From: Trifolium pratense
Taxonomy: Eukaryota > Streptophyta > Magnoliopsida > Fabales > Fabaceae
Direction: 5' to 3'
NCBI RefSeq assembly: GCF_020283565.1
Contig: NC_060060.1
Span: 13,578,001 to 13,642,000 of the forward strand
DNA length: 64,000 nucleotides
The notes under the pieces are model-generated. The model was not told the DNA's origin. It saw nothing but the letters and a program-made list of their open reading frames with translations, and ran no database searches. Of this stretch, positions 1-12,638 are shown in pieces. Position 1 is the stretch's first letter, and each line of letters begins with the position of its first letter. A program made the position numbers and the translations under genes.

Positions 1-413
1 CTTCAGCGTTGTCAATACCGTTCCACGTACCCTTACCGAATCTCTACATCAAAATCCACGCGTTCCAAACCATTTTTTTTATTTTTACGACGCAAACCAA
101 TATTTTAACATGATACTATTTGCGCTCAATTACGAAGACTAATCCTTCAATTAAATTGAAAAAAACTCATACCATTTTATCTAAATTCTATCATATAGTT
201 TCGTGAGCTTGATAAAAACATTGCATTATATATATCTATATATATATATATGCAGGGTTAAAGTTTGAACCTCGATCATTTCAGTTATTCATCATAAACG
301 TGGAATTTCTAACCGTGAAACTACTTAAAAAAACAAAATTATATCATATAAATAATAAGTTTTTTTTTGGTACAGAATAATTTTTTTAATCACTAATAAA
401 TATCATCAATATA
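1..413. other. AT-rich flank without a gene
   Basis: No coding region is supported here. The stretch is AT-rich, with a short TA run near 228-251 and homopolymer T tracts. It ends at the adenine that precedes the Helitron 5' terminus at 414. Confidence 0.6.
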
Positions 414-921
414 TCTATAACAATATATAAAGGGGATAAGGGAGTTTGGGCTGGATTTTTTTTTGGTCCATTTTGCCCTTAACTTTCTTTATGGTTTTTT
501 TATTATTCCATAATTGCCCTTAACTTCATCTCTTTTTTTTTATGGTTTTTTCATCTATATCTATTCTATACTATATCTATAACAATATATAAAGGGGATA
601 AAGGAGTTTGGGCTGGATTTTTTTTGGTCCATTTTGCCCTTAACTTCCTTTATGGTTTTTTAATTATTCCATAATTGCCCTTAACTTCATCTCTTTTTTT
701 TTATGGTTTTTTCATCTATATCTATTGTATACTATAATATATAAAAAGAATACATGAGTTTTGGGGTAGAATTTTCATAATACCAACATTACCCTTGCTT
801 TTTTTTAGTAGCAACAAAAAACTTTTATTAACAAACTCACCATAACATAAGGCGTATCTTTTTTTTTGGGTACATAAGTTAGACACAGGCAGGCGCGGAA
901 CGCGCCTGCCTGGCCCGCTAG
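414..921 (+). mobile_element. Non-autonomous Helitron with reiterated 5' ends
   Basis: The right end is a textbook Helitron 3' terminus: a perfect 12-bp stem (886-897 with 901-912, loop GAA), a 5-nt spacer and CTAG at 918-921 followed by host T at 922. The left end begins with TC directly after an A (TCTATAACAATATATAAAG at 414). Nearly the same 5' sequence recurs at 576, giving a direct repeat of about 162 bp, and a shorter TC-start variant lies at 721. No Rep/helicase coding sequence is present, so the element is non-autonomous. It ends about 365 bp upstream of the PLD start codon and could contribute promoter sequence. The true 5' end could be 414, 576 or 721. Confidence 0.8.
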
Positions 922-1191
922 TATATAATAAAACTCCCAAAATAAGCATGAAACCCTGTGAAGAAGCCACGCTAACTCTGTCTTTCTGTCCTCACAGAAA
1001 CACTCTGTCTCTGGCAAAGTGAAACAATACAAGCAAGCAAAGGAAAAATCCAAAACTTAAAAAAAAAAAAAAAAAAAACCACCTTCCCTCACTCTCCTTG
1101 AAACTCAAACTGTTACGTTATACTGATTCCACTCCCTCTTTTACAAGCCATAACAAAAACCCAAACCGTTGCCAAAAACTGAAAAAACACT

Positions 1192-1198
1192 TATAAAA
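1192..1198 (+). promoter_or_regulatory. Putative TATA box of PLD gene
   Basis: TATAAAA lies about 90 nt upstream of the ATG at 1287 and is followed by a CT-rich leader (1200-1230), a common plant 5' UTR composition. The call rests on position and motif only. Confidence 0.5.
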
Positions 1199-1286
1199 CC
1201 CCTTTTTCTCTCTCACTTTTTCATTCAATTATTATTATATCCTAAAACTTTACACCAGGCGCACGTTGACACACACATTTCCACCC

Positions 1287-4200
1287 ATGGCGGACACCGG
1301 CGCTGACGGAAACGGTTTCATATATCTCCACGGCGACCTCGACTTAACAATCGTAGCCGCTCGCCGGTTACCTAACATGGATATCGTTTCAGAGCGTTTT
1401 CGCCGCTGCGTAACCGCTTGCGACACTATAAAATACAATTCAACTTCCGATGCCGCCGACGGTTCTAGTCATCGGAATCATCATCACCGGAGAAAAATCA
1501 TAACGAGTGATCCGTATGTTACCGTTATGGTGCCGCAAGCAACAGTTGCACGGACTCGTGTGCTTAAGAACTCGCCGGATCCTGTTTGGAAGGAACGGTT
1601 TAACATTCCGTTAGCACATGCGGTTGTAGATTTGGAATTTCGTGTTAAAGATGATGATGTTTTTGGTGCTCAAACTATGGGGACAGTTAAGATTCCGGCG
1701 GAGAGAATTGCCTCCGGCGAGTTGATTTCCGATTGGTTTCCGATTATCGGAGCCAATGGGAAACCGCCGAAGCCGGACACTGCACTTAATTTAGAAATGA
1801 AGTTCACGCCAGTGGACCAGAATCCGCTATACCTTCGTGGCATTGCGGCTGATCCGGAACATAAAGGCGTGAGACATACTTATTTTCCGGTGAGGAAGGG
1901 AAGCTCTGTGAGGCTTTACCAGGATGCACATTGTCCACACGGAATGGTACCGGAGATTAAGCTTGATGGTGGAAAGGTTTATAAACCGGAGAATTGTTGG
2001 GAAGATATATGTTATGCTATAACAGAAGCTCATCACATGATTTATATAGTGGGTTGGTCAATTTACCATAAGATTAAGCTTGTTAGGGAACCTTCTAGAC
2101 CGTTGCCGCGGGGTGGTGATTTAACACTTGGTGATTTGCTTAAGTATAAATCTGAAGAAGGTGTGAGAGTTTTATTACTTGTTTGGGATGATAAAACTTC
2201 CCATGATAAGGTCTTCTTCAAGACGGTAAGAAACTCGAATGTTGTTAGCATTTATCATTTTTTGTTTGGTATTAACCCTCTTGTTCCGGGGAAGGGGCTC
2301 TGGTAATCCAGAGTTCGGCTAGAGGTAAGTAAGCCTGTATAATTTGGTCGATGTGCTATTGCTTATTGGGCATTTTCGTGTTTTGGTGCAGACTGGAGTA
2401 ATGGAGACTCATGATGAGGAAACTAGGAAGTTTTTCAAGCATTCTTCTGTCATGTGTGTTTTGGCGCCTCGCTATGCTAGCAGTAAGATGAGCTTCTTTA
2501 AGCAGCAGGTGAGTATTTGTCAGTAAATATGTGTAGATAGCTGTTGTGTGATTTGTTGTTTTATAAAGTTGATACATAACTCATGTTATGTATATTGTCA
2601 GGATATAGGAATCTTTGAGTTAATAATCAGTGGAGTCAAATGTGAAATACCCTGTGTTTTGTGGTCTTAGCTCTAAATTGTGGGTATGTTTTTTTGTTGA
2701 TGCAAAGTGTAGTATGAGAAATTAGTTAAAACGTTGTCTGGCTTCTCAGTTGTGATATGGTCAAATGGTTTTATGTCTTTTGAGACAAACTCTATAGTGA
2801 AATTGCGTGTGATGTTGTATTATGCAGGTTGTTGGAACCGTTTTCACACACCACCAAAAATGTGTTATTTTGGACTCACAGGCTGCTGGTAATAACAGAA
2901 AGATTACCACTTTTATAGGAGGTCTTGATATGTGTGATGGTCGCTATGATACACCTGAGCATCGACTTTTTCGTGACCTTGATACTGTATTTGCTGGTGA
3001 TTTCCACAATCCGACATTTCCTGTAAGTTGTCATCCCAATTGGACATATTAATTAACATTGAATTTATTTTTTGTTGGGACTCGAGTCATTCCTATATGA
3101 TCTTTTACAATGGATTGTTTTCTTGTTAAATTATTCATTATTTCTTGGTTAAGTTCCTAAGTTATTTACAGGGTCAGAGGATTATATTTATAGATTTTAC
3201 GAGATAGGCCTTGTAGACTTTGATTATGTATGAGATTAATTTGTCTACCAAGTATGTAGTAGCTTTTGAATAAAACGTATATTATGTGATATCATTGATA
3301 ATGTCTTAGTGAAGGCCCTCTAGTTACAGGGTTGAATACTTGAATTGGAAGGATACATGATTAGGTTGTATGAAAACTCTTTTTCAGAGACAGTAAAGTT
3401 GGTTGATTTTTGTCACCAATGATATTGAACTTGATAAAATTTATCATTTGTAACATTATTTGTTATGTCTTAGTATAGCGCCTATGGTATTGAATCGTAA
3501 GAGCTGCACCATCCCTATCTATCATTCGGGTTTGTTACCACTTAGCAGAACTTAAGACACCCGTCATGCTTACCCGAATAGCCGAGTGCACTACACATAC
3601 AAGACAATTATTTTGCTAGAGATAATCCTTTCTGTCATGTGGCCACCATGAAGCTGTCTTGGGTCTTGTTTTGGCTTAGGTTGTGCCTTCACACCATTAT
3701 TTCAAGTATTAGACCACAAAGTGTCAAATTCTAAGGTGAAATTTTGTTTAGAGTAACCTAATTGTATTATTTTCTTCCAAATAACAACCTTAGGACAATC
3801 TTTTTTTACCCACAATCTAGAACAATCTTAGTTATGCCATTTATTGGACTTAGTCTTATGGTTGAATGCCAGGGATGAACCAATTGTAATTGTTGGCTCC
3901 AAATATTATGGATTGATTATTCAGTAAGAAAGCAATTTCTATGGTTCTGCTTAGCTACCAATATGCGCTGTATTCAGTATGGTTTTGTTACAATGTTGTA
4001 AGTTGTAACGCTTGGCTTCTTTTCTTTTTTTCAATTAAAATTATACATAAACTGATTTATCTTTACTGTTCCCTGTTTTTTGGTTTGCTTTTTGTGATAG
4101 TCTGGAACAAGGGCTCCTAGACAACCATGGCATGATTTGCACTGCAGAATAGATGGACCTGCTGCATATGATATTCTTATTAATTTTGAACAGCGATGGA

Positions 4201-7200
4201 GAAAATCAACCAAGTGGAAAGAGTTTGCAATTCTTTTCAAAAAAGCATCTCAGTGGAATGATGATGCTTTAATAAGAGTAGAACGCATCTCGTGGATATT
4301 AAGTCCTTCTAATCCTCCCTCAAAGAATGATTTTACAACTATTCCTGCGGATGATCCTTTGGTATGGGTTTCCAGTGAAGATGATCCTGAAAACTGGCAT
4401 GTTCAGGTTGGCAAAAAGCAAACTTTGTCTGAGTAAATATTACATGCATGTTATTCTCTCTTGATAATGGAGATGATTCATTTCATTACTTTTTCTTCCA
4501 ACTCTTATTGGGCTACACATGATTTTACAGATCTTCCGCTCCATTGACTCAGGATCCTTGAAAGGATTTCCCAAACGTTTTGAGGATGCTCTATCCCAGG
4601 TCTCTATTAACCGGCATTTTACTTCACTGTCCATCCTCTTATATTTGTACATATAATGTGCTAATAACTTGGACGAGCTATGTAAATAAGTTATTTATTT
4701 GAGTTTGAGATTTTATATATGAATTAATCTGAAAAATATTACATATCTTGTATGCAGAATCTCATATGTGCTAAAAATTTGGTTATAGACAAAAGCATTC
4801 AAACAGGATACATCCAAGCTATCAGATCTGCTCAACATTTCATTTATATTGAAAACCAATATTTCATTGGATCTTCATATGCATGGCCATCTTACAAAGA
4901 TGCAGGTAAGGTTAAATGTTCTGTTTTTGAAAAGCAAAATAACTGCCTAATATTTAACTGGGGTGGTTTCCTCTGTTGTGGACAAAAGAAATGAAATCTA
5001 TATTCCTTTCAGAAGTTGATCTGATAGAAAAGTATTGTTGCTATGGTGGGAATTAGGTCCAAATTTGATTAAATGCTGATTGTAGTAGTAGTATTTTTAT
5101 TTCTACGGAATATTTTTCCCCTCCCAACTCTGAACTTCTTTGTCATAATACACTTCATCTTTTTCTTAAAAAAACAAATCATATTTTTTTGCTGTTGAGG
5201 GAATCATATTATTTTCTTAAGACATGAATTTCTTAATTTGTACATATTTTGTATGGCAAAAGGGATGGAAAAGGGATTTCAAGGATAATGAGATAATGTT
5301 CCACTGTCTTTAGTCAATGTCAAACTGATGTTTTCTTCTGTGTTCAGGGGCTGATAATCTTATCCCAATGGAGTTGGCACTGAAAATCGCTAGTAAAATT
5401 AGAGCTAAGGAGAGATTTGCTATTTATATTGTTTTACCAATGTGGCCAGAAGGTGATCCTAAATCTGGAGCTGTGCAAGAAATCCTTTTCTGGCAGGTAT
5501 GTGACTCTCTAATGTCTTTGGTTGGGTCTAACTTAACCCCACATAATTGGCTTCTAAGGAGATGGTTGTCTCTCACTTCTAACAACTTTGTAGACCATAT
5601 CACTGTGGGACTCCCAGCACAATCCCCTCACTCCCAAAATTTAGTATCTAGAGCATGACACGGGTGGTCCATTAACAGGTGGCCCAACGAATCTAGGATA
5701 AGTTGTAATACCATCTTAAAATTTTAGTTGGGCATAACGCAACCCCGCAAAACTGATTTGTTAAGTGATGATTGCCTCTCCCGAATAACCACTATTCCGG
5801 GACTCCCAACAGTTTATAAACTTGTTTAATCATGGAAATTTACAATATTCTGATTATGAAGTCCAAGGATCCGGATTCTCTTCAGTGCATTTTAGAGAGC
5901 ACAATGTAAGTAATTGCTAATGACGAAATCAAAGGAGTGAGTTCTCACAAATGCTGGTTTGATGTCGGTGTGGTGGTATCTTATCAAAATATAAACGTTT
6001 ACTGTTCTTATGAATGGTTTTCAAACTTGTATTCAACTGTCCAAAGTCTATCTACCCAACATTAGAGGATTTTTCTGACTTATGAGTTAAAAGATCATAA
6101 AAGCAACAAAAAAGCAAAGTGTTTATGTTCAGTTTTATGTTTTCTGTACACAGGGTCAGACAATGCAAATGATGTATAATGTTGTTGCTAAGGAATTGAA
6201 ATCAATGCAACTTACTGATGTGCACCCACAAGATTACCTCAATTTCTATTGCCTTGGTAATCGGGAACACTTCAATGAAGAAAGCTCAGTCCCAAATGGT
6301 GCTCCGGTAATTTTTTCCGAATAAAACATCCATTTTGTTTAGGCTTCAGTACATCATATTACTATCAATAAACATTGATTACTTCTAATACACATGGACA
6401 TATTTTTGTGGCATTTTCTGTCAGTATTGAATTTCATGTAGTTTTAGTATAAGGCCTTAACCATTTTCAAATCATACAAATTTAAACCATAATCTTTTAG
6501 TTTATCTCTGTGTGTTTCTTTGGCTTTCGAAGATAACAAACAAGCATTGAATCTTCACAGTTCAGCAACCACCTTACATCTTCTGTTTTTAACTAACATA
6601 TGCCCAAACATAAAAAGATCAGTTGCCTTTTCCTTTCACCGTGTATATGACATGGTAGAACTTGACTCATACATTAATGTGTATATGTATCTTTCTATAG
6701 GCTTGGCCACTTGGCTACTAATATTATGATCAAATTGTAACAAAAATGTTGCTTTGTAACCAAAAAAACTGTTGCTCAAATTTGTCTTTTGCCAAATGTA
6801 CACTGTTCATTTTTTTTGATAGAAAGACGAAATGGCAAAGCCATTATAAACTCAGACACACAAGTGGAGGAGCCGGTGTTCGAACCCTGGTCATTGGCCT
6901 AACAATTTCGACATTTTTTTTATCAGTTGAGCTAAATGTACATACAGTACACTGTTCTTATTATAGAACAATAAGGGGGCATATACGTTGATAAAATTTG
7001 GAAAATACATTTTGATAGCTCTGAGAGCGAGGATAGATTTATCTCTATGCTATTTGGATTGTAGTTGATATTTTCTAATTCATCCAACACAGCAATTTTT
7101 CTTTTTCTTTTGATTATATTCCAGTTTACATGTTTCTTATAATATCCAAATTCTACTTGACTTTTGAAATACTTATCTTAAATGGTAGACATTGAACATG

Positions 7201-8352
7201 AATAGGTTGTGAATGTTTTTTTCAGATCTCTGGAGCATTTAAATACCGCCGAAATATGATTTATGTGCATGCCAAGGGGATGATCGTGGATGATGAATAT
7301 GTTATAGTGGGATCTGCTAACATAAACCAAAGATCTATGGCTGGTACTAAAGATACTGAGATAGCTATGGGTTCATATCAACCCCATTACACATGGTCTG
7401 CGAGGAAAAAACATCCACATGGCCAGGTTTGTATTTCTCATTAAGCTATAATAGCAGCAACTTTTCTAATTGGAAAATTACCGCCGCAAATGATGTGTAA
7501 CATTGCAGCTAAAATGATTTGATGCTTAATGCTGGAAATCACACCTCATCTTAATGAGTAGATTTTATAGATATATCGACTTACTAAATGATTTGATGCT
7601 TAATGCTTAAGTAGTCTGGAAAATAACCCTTATCCTATGATGAATGTGAATGACTTCCTGCCAATTTATTAAATGGGTCTTGCTAACGAGTGCCCCCGGG
7701 GCACTCTTTAAGCATTCCATTAAAAGAAACTTTTTATTCAAAAAATTAAACACTCCAATTTCCAATGCGTTGACTTTACGCATTTCCATAAAAATTCTAT
7801 AAAAAACTTACTATTTAAGGGCTTAAAGAGTGCCCCGGGGCACTATTTAGCATTTGCCTTATTAAATTACTAAATTATATCATGTGTAAACGAAATAAAA
7901 ATAATTTATAGTTTGACCTTTCAACTAGGTTTCTCTTGTACTTTTCAGTGCTATGTCTGTTGGGAGAAAATTCATTACTGATTATCTGATGACTTAATTT
8001 AGAACTTCTTATCTCTTTTATACATGCCATGTGATAATTTATTTTATCCTTGCAGATTTATGGTTACAGAATGTCACTTTGGGCTGAGCATCTTGGCATG
8101 TTAGATGAAACTTTTAAAGAACCAGAGAGATTAGAGTGTGTGCGTAAAGTGAATGAAATTGCAAACAATAATTGGAGTATTTACTCTTCTGAAGAAATGT
8201 CACTGCTACAGGGACATCTTCTTAAGTATCCTGTACAAATAGATTCTGATGGCCAGATCAGTTCATTACCTGAATGTGAGAATTTCCCAGATGCCGGTGG
8301 TAAGATATTGGGGGCTCATTCTGCGACAATTCCAGATATCTTAACAACGTAA
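1287..8352 (+). CDS. PLDdelta: Phospholipase D delta
   Basis: This enzyme hydrolyses membrane phospholipids to phosphatidic acid, usually at the plasma membrane and in stress signalling. Coding exons: 1287-2225, 2392-2508, 2828-3022, 4101-4406, 4531-4599, 4758-4905, 5348-5496, 6154-6306, 7226-7426, 8056-8352, giving 857 residues, normal for the delta class. An N-terminal C2 domain (about residues 12-165, ending near the motif DDDVFGAQ) is followed by the two HKD catalytic motifs, HQKCVILD (His361, Lys363, Asp368) and HAKGMIVD (His707, Lys709, Asp714). The conserved IYIENQYF segment is in exon 6. The C terminus ends PDILTT, as in delta-type PLDs. I chose the ATG at 1287 (MADTGADG) because it starts next to the C2 core; an in-frame ATG at 1266 would add seven residues. 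Introns carry a SINE and a MULE MITE. All splice junctions keep frame and no lesion is seen. Confidence 0.97.
5531..5815. repeat. Duplicated module in PLD intron 7
   Basis: Two related stretches, about 5536-5580 and 5741-5785, share the layout AACCCCRCA...TTGKCTTCTAAGGAG/TTTGTTAAGTGATG followed by a TTGYCTCTC core, and both continue to GGGACTCCCA. They look like a diverged tandem copy of a dispersed repeat. The family is not identified. Confidence 0.4.
6803..6933 (-). mobile_element. tRNA-derived SINE in PLD intron 8
   Basis: On the minus strand the element starts with an A-box-like TTAGCTCAACTGATA and has a B box, GGGTTCGAACACC, about 45 bp further on. A 9-bp TSD, AAATGTACA, flanks it exactly at 6794-6802 and 6934-6942. 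The 3' end (minus strand) carries a short A run. These are the marks of a SINE inserted by target-primed reverse transcription. It lies between exons 8 and 9. Confidence 0.8.
7675..7858. mobile_element. MULE-like MITE in PLD intron 9
   Basis: A 184-bp element is flanked by a perfect 9-bp TSD, TTATTAAAT (7666-7674 and 7859-7867), the size expected for Mutator-like elements. Its terminal inverted repeats of about 40 bp each contain their own palindrome, GTGCCCCGGGGCAC (with one extra C in the left copy), followed by TCTTTAAGC. The GC-rich ends stand out sharply in an AT-rich intron. No coding capacity. Confidence 0.85.
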
Positions 8353-10177
8353 ACTCCTGAATTCATGTTGGTTGATGTTTTGATAAATGTTGCAGTGTGT
8401 TACTTGCCTCGTCACGGGGAATGGCAATTGAGTGAAGTGTTTAGTTTTCTCTACTTAGAATTGATTGTTCAAATTACTTGTAAACCTTTCACATAGGTAA
8501 ACAATTCATATTTGTAAAAAAGATCACCAATTTGTAGATTGTTTTGTGTCAATTGTATTGTATGACTCCTTTATTTGTTCATAGTCTTCTGCAACATAAT
8601 CTACGCTCCAAAACTCAAATTAGTGGTTCCTTTATAGTATCATAATAATTGAATTTTCCAGATTTTTTTTTATTCGAGAAAACATATTATGTTAGTTATT
8701 GTTGAGTTATTTGAAAGTTGAGTTATTGTTGAGAGAAACTCTAAATTTTTTGAGTTATTGTTGGGAGAAACTCTAAATTTGAGTTTGATCGTACAAAATT
8801 GGATAAATAAAAATTATTCAAAAATGATTAAGTGTAAAATAAGGTTTTTTTTTTTCGTAGAAACTCTGCTTCTTAATAAAATAAGGTTTTTGTTTTTTTA
8901 CAATATCAAATTTAACTCATTTCATTAATAAAAAAGTAGAATCAACTCAAAAAAGCGGCAACTAGGCCGAAGCCACCCTAATTAAAGTGTGAGCAACGAT
9001 ATTCTTACAAGTTGATATTAAACTTCTTATTAATATCTCATTAGATATCATGTAAAGCTATTTTACACGATATAATACGTCTCCATTTTTAAATATAAAA
9101 AAGTTAATTAATTAAATGTATTTTTAGTCTCTTGTTTAATTGAAACTTGATTTTAATCTACCTATTATATTATATAAGTATTGGGATTTTTTCTCTATAT
9201 CCATAGGGTCTATTTGTTTGAGATTTAAAAATAATAATTTTTTTTGAGAAAAATCATTTTCAAGAAAATATATTTTCTTGAAGAAAATCTAAAACTATTT
9301 TTCGTTTGTTTACAATCATAAAAATCTATTTTTTTTAATATGGTGAGGGATGATGAGTGATAAAAAAATGGATTTTGATAAAAGTTATTGAAAATAGATT
9401 CTCATCTTGATGAAAAAAATAATTTTTTTACTAAAATCATTTTTGAAAAATCTGAAACAAACACAAGTAAGATAAAAAAAATGGATTTTTTTTGAAAAAA
9501 ATAAATTTTTTTGGTGAAAAATCTGAAATAAATCAATAATAATGATGGTGAATCATATTTATTGATGTTTTTAATTTGAAAACTAAAATAATGAATTTGT
9601 GAAGAATATGTTTAAATTTGATCAATAAATAAAATTTAAAAAATGTTTGTTTCTTATGCAAAAGTGTGAAGACACATGGTTCAAAATTGTGAAAAAAAAT
9701 ATTTATAGTCTAAAATTTACTGAAATGATTATTTTATAAAATTAAATTAAAAAGATCCATAAAAAAAATTAATTAAAAAGTTTACCAAAAAAAATTAAAA
9801 AAGAAAATTTATACTATATTTATAAGATTTAATTGATATGTTCCGACGGTGTAAAATAATTTGACACTGTCAACCAATATCAACCATATTTTCCGCTACA
9901 TCACGCCATTTCACCCTACTTTCTTAACATGACATGACAAAATAATAGTTATTTATTGTACGATCGTGTAAAACTATTTTACTCCGTGAATTCATATCAA
10001 TTAAACTCATAACGATAGTTACATTTCCTAAGAAAAATATGGAATATAAGCTTTAGAAATCCACAAAATCAAAGACCAACTTGTTAATCGTAGAAAAAGT
10101 GCATATTGACAAAAACCCTAACTCTTCGTCGCTGTTGCTTTCTCCGTCATCGCTATCGCTCTTCGTCGCTTACGAAA
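8353..10177. other. PLD 3' flank and AT-rich spacer
   Basis: The PLD 3' UTR is followed by AT-rich spacer without a supportable gene. About 9207-9470 looks like an old inverted-repeat MITE: GGGTCTATTTGTTTGAGATTT on the left against AAATCTGAAACAAACAC on the right. A second MITE is listed separately at 9828. The last 100 bp (10080-10177) is the SR gene leader. Confidence 0.5.
9828..10005. mobile_element. MITE, 'CCGACGGTGTAAAATA' family, copy 1
   Basis: The ends read TTTAATTGATATG and, inverted, CATATCAATTAAA. They are followed by a CCGACGGTGTAAAATAAT arm on the left and a degraded partner on the right. The body matches the copy at 61371-61548 almost base for base, and a third, inverted copy lies at 37164-37297. 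Superfamily unresolved because I could not fix a TSD. Confidence 0.75.
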
Positions 10178-12543
10178 ATGGTTAATTCTCTATCTGAATC
10201 AATCCTCCATTTTGATTCTTTTTTCCTGTGGAAGATTATCTAAACATTTTCTTATTTTTTTCCCAATTATTTTGCAGGAGGATTCTCCAGTAAGAAGGTA
10301 ACCCTAGATTACCGAAATTATGATTATTAAATTCTGTTTAAGCGATTATCTTCGTTTCTGTTTATGTGTTTGGAACCCCAACGCAAATTGGAATGAAACA
10401 TTAGAAATTATAATATGTTAGTGAATTAGTGAATTGAATTCTTAAAATATGCATTTGAATGAGTCTTGTGCATTAATTCATTTGTAAATGAGATGAATTT
10501 TATTTTTCTTTTGAAATTCAAAGTCTTGGTAATAGAAATTTGTCACTCGATATCGAGATTTTAGGTTAAAGTTAATTAATTTATTCTATTTTTGAATTTT
10601 TATCACCTTTGTTGATTATGCCCTTTGTGAAGATATTTATTTATCTGGTTATGATGGAATATTTCAGGCTTTCAAGGTCCCCTTCTCCATGGAGGGCTCA
10701 ATCAAGATCCAGGTCTCGGTCGGGATCCCTTGAAAGGCGCAGACCTACGTCTCGATCAAGGTCTCCTGAAATGCAAAGGCCTAGGTCTCTTTCAAGGTCT
10801 CCTGAAATGCAGAGGCCTAGGTCTCTGTCAAGGTCTCCTGGAATGCAAATGCACAGGTCTCGGTCAAGGTCTCTCGAAAGGCAAAGGCCTCCTAGGTCTC
10901 GGTCAAGATCTCTTGAAATGCAAAGGCCTAGATCCCCCTCGAGAAGTCGTGGCAGGTTAATTGCTATCATGGTTTAGCTTTCAAGGATTTTTTTTCCCAT
11001 TTTCCCTTTTACAGTGCCATATTTTTTCCTTTGATGTTCTTCATTGGGTATTGACTGATCTTTTCTTGTTCAGATCAAGATCAAGAAGTCCTGATAGGTT
11101 AGTTAATTTTACCCGCATCTGGTTATAAATTTATAATCCTTTGATTGAAAGATTAACTATACCTTTTTGAGTATTTCTGATAGAAACAACAGTGCTTTTG
11201 TTGTTTGGTTCTGTGATGTTGTGTTAGGAAACATCTAATATCTTCAGTTTTGTTCCAGGAATGGTGGGGATACACTTTATGTGACTGGCCTATCTTCAAG
11301 GGTCACTGAGAGAGACCTAGAGGAGCATTTCTCTAAGGAAGGAAAGGTGAGTGTCATATTGATTTTCTCTTCTTTTTCACTGAATAATAATCAATTTCCC
11401 TCATAAGTGATCCCTAAATGGCTGTCATTGGTTGTTTACTTTATTAGGTTGCTTCATGTTTTCTTGTGGTGGAGCCCCGTACGCGTATATCTCGAGGTTT
11501 TGCGTTTGTCACTATGGATTCTGTTGAGGATGCAAATCGCTGTATCAAGTACCTCAATCAATCTGTTTTAGAGGGTCGCTATATCACTGTTGAGCGGGTA
11601 ATGTGTTTTTTAATTAACTAGTAGTTGAGAAAACACTTGTGCTTTTCTCTCTTCTTGACTTGAAGGTTTTGTGCTTACATTCAGAATGCATTACATCAGC
11701 TATGTTGGCAGCAATCAAAGATGATCAGTTCATCCATGTCAACTTTAGTGAAACAACTTGATCAAATGCAAGCTTAAACAGCTAATCAAATGCGTCTGAT
11801 CAACTAAACATTAGCAATTATAACGTTCAACAACTTTACAACCCCAGCATTCACTTTCAACTCAACTAATCAACGGACATAAATTTTATGGTATCTCACA
11901 CCTGGCATTGATCAATAGTGTGTGGATATAACTTTTTTACCATTATTATAAACTAGGCTCTTTATGTTAATGAAACTTTCTTTTAAAGGGTTCTCATTAT
12001 AATGTGAAAGTATTTACTTTTTACAATTTAATATTACCTGATGGAAATCTGATAATTTAATCTATTTTACGCTCAGTGTTACTTGGGCGATTGGTGCATG
12101 TTTGTTTTATATCAACAAAATTCTAAGGATTCGGTTTCTCTATTTTATTTCAGTCAAAGAGAAAGCGACCAAGAACTCCCACGCCTGGGCACTATCTTGG
12201 GCTGAAAAATACTAGAGACTATGGTAAGTTTGCGACACTCATTTGAATGTTGAAGCTTATTTGTTACTACTTTTGGTATGAAATCTTACTGAACTCCATC
12301 TTCTGTTGGTCTCAAGGACCTCCGCGTGGTGACCGTGGAAGGCATCGGGGTGGATTTGGCCGTGATGATTATCCATATCGAGGTGGCAGGGATTATTCAC
12401 CAAGGCGCTCACCTTATCGAGGTGGCAGGGATTATTCACCAAGGCACTCTCCCTACGGTGGAAGGTATAGGAGGGATAGGTCTAGGTCGCCTTATGCTCC
12501 ATATGGTAGCCCAGATAGGAGGTATGCTCGTGGGCCTAGGTGA
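10178..12543 (+). CDS. SR45a: SR45a / Tra2-like serine-arginine splicing factor
   Basis: A nuclear RNA-binding protein predicted to act in pre-mRNA splicing. Coding exons: 10178-10180, 10278-10297, 10668-10955, 11074-11097, 11259-11346, 11448-11597, 12154-12223, 12317-12543, giving 289 residues. An N-terminal RS region (about 8-110) is built from short repeats of the form SRSPEMQRPRS. One RRM (about 115-191) has RNP2 LYVTGL (118-123) and RNP1 RGFAFVTM (157-164). A basic linker with TPTPGHYLGL, typical of plant Tra2/SR45a proteins, leads to a C-terminal RGG/RS-like tail in which the unit YRGGRDYSPRRSP is repeated. The model puts only the ATG in the first coding exon and 20 nt in the second. 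This is needed to reach the RS region in frame, but it should be confirmed with transcripts. The TGA is followed by a duplicated 3' UTR segment. Confidence 0.92.
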
Positions 12544-12638
12544 TATTTGACATTAGTTTGTTTTGATATCTGAAGTTAGAAGAGGGAAAGCAAAAACCGT
12601 TTAGTTGCTATTTGCTATGGTACTCTGACTGTAAGATT

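Noticed and set aside
805..1053. 82-codon minus-strand frames near the PLD promoter
   Set aside because: They overlap the Helitron hairpin and the promoter; no conserved motif.
10698..10970. Open frames opposite and shifted to the SR gene repeats
   Set aside because: Shadows of the RS-domain repeats; the real frame has the RRM downstream.
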